Shown: positions 60,896-64,000 of the stretch, piece by piece | Numbering within the stretch: the first letter of the stretch is position 1 | Layout: each line of letters opens with the position of its first letter | NCBI RefSeq assembly: GCF_002872075.1 | Contig: NZ_PGGU01000016.1 | Location: forward strand, 707,284-771,283 | Origin: Microbacterium aurantiacum | GTDB taxonomy: Bacteria > Actinomycetota > Actinomycetes > Actinomycetales > Microbacteriaceae | Length of the DNA stretch: 64,000 bases | Reading direction: 5' to 3' | The notes under the pieces: generated by a model | What the model was told of the DNA's origin: nothing | Seen by the model: the letters and a program-made list of their open reading frames with translations, nothing else | Database searches by the model: none | Translations under genes and position numbers: made by a program

Positions 60896-63800
60896 ATGGG
60901 TTCGACCCCACTCCGGATGGCAGCAGCCACGACCCTGGCTGCGCTGTTCATCGCTTCGACGGCAACCGCAGGCTACGCAGGAGTGGGGGAGGTGACACAT
61001 CCCGTCCCCGTCGCAGGAACGCCGGGGCACTACATCGTCGTGATGAAGTCCGACCCGCTGGCCAGCTACACCGGAGACATCAACGGTCTCAAGGCGACGA
61101 AGCCCGATGCCGGTGGCCAGCTCGAGGCGCAGTCCGATGACGCGCAGCGATACGTGAAGCACCTGGAGAGCGAGCAGCAGAGCCTCGCAGAGCAGGTCGG
61201 AGTGACGCCAGACACGACCTATCAGGTCGTGCTCAACGGCTTCAGCGCTCAACTGACCGGCGAGCAGGTCGACAAGCTGCGCACCTCGAAGGACGTGTTC
61301 GGCGTCTTCCCCGACGAGATCCGCCACCCCGACGCGCAGAGCTCCACCGACTTCCTCGGACTCGGCGATGACAAGAAGGGCCGTGGCGGCGTCTGGCAGG
61401 AGACCGGCGGGGTCGGCAAGGCCGGCGAGGGCGTCGTGGTCGGCGTCATCGACACCGGTATCGCGCCGGAGCATCCCTCCTTCGACGGCAAGAAGCTGAA
61501 GAAGCAGAAGAAGCAGCAGAACCGCCACAAGGGAAACCAGCCCTACACCGACGGCACCTACGTCTACTTCGACAAGTCCGACGGCGGCCAGTTCCAGGCC
61601 GAGATGCTCGAGGCCCAGGACTGGGACAAGGGCGACTACTCCACCAAGCTCATCGGCGCCCAGTACTTCTCGGCAGGAGCCGCGGCGGCGGGCTTCGACT
61701 TCCAGTACGACTACCTGTCGCCGCGCGACGGCGACGGCCACGGTTCGCACACCGCGAGCACCGCTGCCGGCAACTTCGGCGTGGAGGCAGCCGTCGCCGG
61801 TGTCGACTTCGGCAAGGTCTCCGGTGTCGCCCCCGGCGCGAAGGTCGCGGCGTACAAGGCCTGCTACGTCGGCCCGGACACCACCGTCACCACCGACGAC
61901 ATCTGCGCGTTGAGCGACCTCGTCGGCGCGATCGACAAGGCCGTCGCGGACGGCGTCGACGTGATCAACTACTCGATCGGCGGCGGAGCAGCGTCCACCG
62001 TGCTCGCGCCCGAGGACATCGCTTTCCTGAACGCGGCGGCCGCCGGCGTGTTCGTCGCCGTCAGCGCGGGCAACGACGGCCCGGATCCGGCCACCGCCGA
62101 TCACGCGTCGCCGTGGTACACCACCGTGGCGGCATCCACGATCCCGACGTGGGAGGGCACCGTCCAGTTCGACGGCTTCGAGGAGGCGGGCGCCTCGGTG
62201 AGCGTGCCGTTCGGCACCACGGTGCAGGGCCCCTCCATCTACGCGGGGGATGCGGCGGTGGTGGATGCCGTCGATCCTCAGCTGTGCATGCCCGGCACGC
62301 TCGACCCCGCGAAGGTCGCCGGCCACATCGTCGTCTGCGACCGCGGTGGCAACGCGCGCGCTGAGAAGTCGCAGGTCGTGAAGGAAGCCGGTGGCATCGG
62401 CGTCGTGCTGGTGAACGTGCCGGGTGGTGCGGACTCGCTCGACAACGACTTCCACGCCGTGCCGACCGTGCACCTGTCCTCGGTGCACCACGAGGCGGTG
62501 CTCGCCTACGTGCAGGGCGGGGTCGACCGCCCGATCACGCTCGTCGGCGAGAACACCACGGGCGAGGTCACGCCGGTGCCGCAGATCGCCGGCTTCTCCA
62601 GCCGCGGTCCGATGCTGGCCGACGGCAGCGACATCATGAAGCCCGATGTCACCGCCCCGGGTGTCGCGATCCTCGCGGCCGGCCACAACGCCGCCGGTGC
62701 GGAGCCGACGTTCGAGATCCTCTCCGGAACCTCGATGTCGTCGCCGCATGTCGCCGGCCTCGGCGCCCTGTATCTCGGTGAGCGTCCGAACGCGACGCCG
62801 GCTGAGGTGAAGTCGGCGATGATGACCACCGCCTACGACACCGTGCTGGCCGATGGCTCGGCGAACACGAACCCCTTCGAGCAGGGCGCAGGTCACGTCG
62901 ACCCGACGCGCTACTTCGAGCCGGGCCTGCTGTACCTCAACGACGTCGCCGACTGGGCGGCCTTCATCGAGGGCAAGGGTCTCGCCGAGTTCGACGGCGT
63001 CGAGCCGGTCGACGGCAGCGACCTCAACATCGCGTCGATCTCGATCGGCTCACTGGCGAGTGCGCAGACGGTGACCCGCACGGTCACCTCGACCGAGGCA
63101 GGTGCGTTCACCGCATCCGTCGACGTTCCCGGTGTCGACGTGACCGTCGAACCCGCCACGCTGGAGTTCGGAGCCGCGGGCGAGACGGCGACGTTCACCG
63201 TCACCTTCGACAATCAGAGCGCACCGGTCGAGCAGTGGGCGACCGGCTCGCTCACGTGGTCGAGCGACGCGAACACGGTGCGTTCTCCGATCGCGGTGTT
63301 CCCCGTCACGGCGGATGCTCCGGCGGAGGTCACCGGAACCGGCGCCGACGGATCGACCGCGGTGGAGATCACGCCGGGCGTGGACGGCGAACTGCCGCTC
63401 AACCTGTCGGGTCTGACACCGTTCGAGCTGCTCGTCGACGAGGCCAACCCCGTCGAGGGGCATTCGGGGAACGAGAACTCGGGCGACGAGAACAAGGACG
63501 TCTCCTGGATCGTGACGGTGCCCGAGGGCACCACGCTTTCGCGGTTCGACCTCGACTCCTCGGATGATGAGGGCAGCGACCTCGACCTCACGGTCTTCCG
63601 TGTCGTGTCGCCGGACGACCTGCGCTACTACGAGCGCTGGGCGTCGGCGACCGGTTCCGCGGACGAGCAGGTCTCCGTGACCGCGCCGACCGCGGGGACG
63701 TACCTGGTCGTCGCGAACATGTACTCGACGACGGGGCCGATGACGTGGGACATGACCTACGCCAACGTCGTGCAGGGCGGAGAGGGCGCGTTCACTGCGA

Positions 63801-63946
63801 CGCCGAATCCGATCGACGCCGTTCGCGGCGAGAAGACGAGTTACGAGCTCAGCTGGACCGGCCTCACCGCCGGCACCGACTACCTCGGCGTCGTGCAGTA
63901 CGGCGACTCCGAGGTGCGCACCGTGGTGACGGTCGCCGCCGAGTAG
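60896..63946 (+). CDS. Secreted S8 family subtilisin-like serine protease
   Basis: 1016 aa. Order: Sec signal peptide (LRMAAATTLAALFIASTATAGYA), inhibitor I9 prodomain (~45-135, HYIVVMKSDPLASYTG to VFGVFPDE), S8 catalytic domain with D186 (VIDTGIAPEHP), H282 (DGDGHGSHTAS) and S613 (SGTSMSSPHVAGL). A PA domain is inserted between His and Ser (~445-550, GHIVVCDRGGNARAEKS), followed by C-terminal beta-sandwich domains. No LPXTG or membrane anchor follows, so it is released. ATG 60896 has cgggag as RBS; an in-frame start 13 codons earlier would not precede a proper signal. Substrates unknown, probably broad. Confidence 0.94.
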   Translation: MGSTPLRMAAATTLAALFIASTATAGYAGVGEVTHPVPVAGTPGHYIVVMKSDPLASYTGDINGLKATKPDAGGQLEAQSDDAQRYVKHLESEQQSLAEQVGVTPDTTYQVVLNGFSAQLTGEQVDKLRTSKDVFGVFPDEIRHPDAQSSTDFLGLGDDKKGRGGVWQETGGVGKAGEGVVVGVIDTGIAPEHPSFDGKKLKKQKKQQNRHKGNQPYTDGTYVYFDKSDGGQFQAEMLEAQDWDKGDYSTKLIGAQYFSAGAAAAGFDFQYDYLSPRDGDGHGSHTASTAAGNFGVEAAVAGVDFGKVSGVAPGAKVAAYKACYVGPDTTVTTDDICALSDLVGAIDKAVADGVDVINYSIGGGAASTVLAPEDIAFLNAAAAGVFVAVSAGNDGPDPATADHASPWYTTVAASTIPTWEGTVQFDGFEEAGASVSVPFGTTVQGPSIYAGDAAVVDAVDPQLCMPGTLDPAKVAGHIVVCDRGGNARAEKSQVVKEAGGIGVVLVNVPGGADSLDNDFHAVPTVHLSSVHHEAVLAYVQGGVDRPITLVGENTTGEVTPVPQIAGFSSRGPMLADGSDIMKPDVTAPGVAILAAGHNAAGAEPTFEILSGTSMSSPHVAGLGALYLGERPNATPAEVKSAMMTTAYDTVLADGSANTNPFEQGAGHVDPTRYFEPGLLYLNDVADWAAFIEGKGLAEFDGVEPVDGSDLNIASISIGSLASAQTVTRTVTSTEAGAFTASVDVPGVDVTVEPATLEFGAAGETATFTVTFDNQSAPVEQWATGSLTWSSDANTVRSPIAVFPVTADAPAEVTGTGADGSTAVEITPGVDGELPLNLSGLTPFELLVDEANPVEGHSGNENSGDENKDVSWIVTVPEGTTLSRFDLDSSDDEGSDLDLTVFRVVSPDDLRYYERWASATGSADEQVSVTAPTAGTYLVVANMYSTTGPMTWDMTYANVVQGGEGAFTATPNPIDAVRGEKTSYELSWTGLTAGTDYLGVVQYGDSEVRTVVTVAAE

Positions 63947-63956
63947 CAGCATCCAC

Positions 63957-63994
63957 CACGACGCCCCGCGGTCCACGGACCGCGGGGCGTCGTG
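63957..63994 (+). terminator. Perfect 18-bp terminator hairpin after the protease gene
   Basis: cacgacgccccgcggtcc (63957-63974) pairs fully with 63977-63994 with only two bases at the tip, 11 bases after the stop. No T-tract follows before the window ends. Confidence 0.8.
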
Positions 63995-64000
63995 CTGCCC

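Overview
The window looks like chromosomal DNA of a high-GC Gram-positive actinobacterium, most probably Microbacterium or a close Microbacteriaceae relative. Evidence: strong G/C bias at third codon positions, many GTG starts, leaderless promoters with TANNNT -10 boxes six bases before the start codon, a DtxR-type iron box, DUF3073, dodecin, a MerR-TipAS regulator, and a purine gene neighbourhood of the actinobacterial kind. I see no rRNA, tRNA, CRISPR array, insertion sequence, phage gene or clearly broken gene. No gene-free stretch exceeds 300 bases; the longest, about 270 and 240 bases, precede the helicase (47862-48134) and the second TetR gene (42835-43076).

Layout. 1-5786: sugar ABC importer, GH1 beta-glucosidase and LacI regulator. 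5898-9397: three minus-strand unknown genes (one DUF1266) divergent from a TetR gene with a clear operator. 9459-12084: uracil permease, dodecin, purC. 12175-14843: two GNAT acetyltransferases around a DHA2-type efflux pump. 14962-17162: amino-acid ABC importer with binding protein and permease fused in one chain. 17201-17286: palindromic repeat cluster. 17302-25605: purD, NUDIX, ASCH, SCP-like protein, two unknowns, purM, purF, MFS, DUF3073. 25754-29105: universal stress protein, PadR/DUF4097 operon with a double palindromic operator, Tat-exported protein. 29192-32576: glycogen phosphorylase divergent from a TipA-like MerR regulator. 32681-36214: small membrane protein, nitroreductase, FAD/Rieske oxidoreductase, paired CrcB fluoride channel genes.

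36255-42834 is a second carbohydrate locus: LacI operator, binding protein, two permeases, LacI regulator, Gfo/Idh/MocA dehydrogenase and, convergent, a secreted GH26-like glycosidase. 43048-46847 is a TetR/RND efflux unit. Then come aldose 1-epimerase, a DEAD-box helicase with a structured leader and an Arg/Asp-rich repeat tail, a PIG-L lipoprotein, YaeQ, an Rv2578c-like radical SAM protein, a VanY-type peptidase and an acyl-CoA dehydrogenase behind a palindromic operator. 55954-60709 is an ECF importer (two YkoE-like S components, EcfT, double EcfA) co-transcribed with a siderophore-interacting reductase behind a DtxR box, so it is probably iron-regulated. The window ends with a large secreted subtilisin.

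Most notable: the iron-boxed ECF/SIP operon, the TipA-like gene with an internal Shine-Dalgarno giving a free ligand-binding domain, the PadR operator inside its own promoter, the consistent leaderless-start rule that fixes several starts, and families of long perfect palindromes at gene ends.
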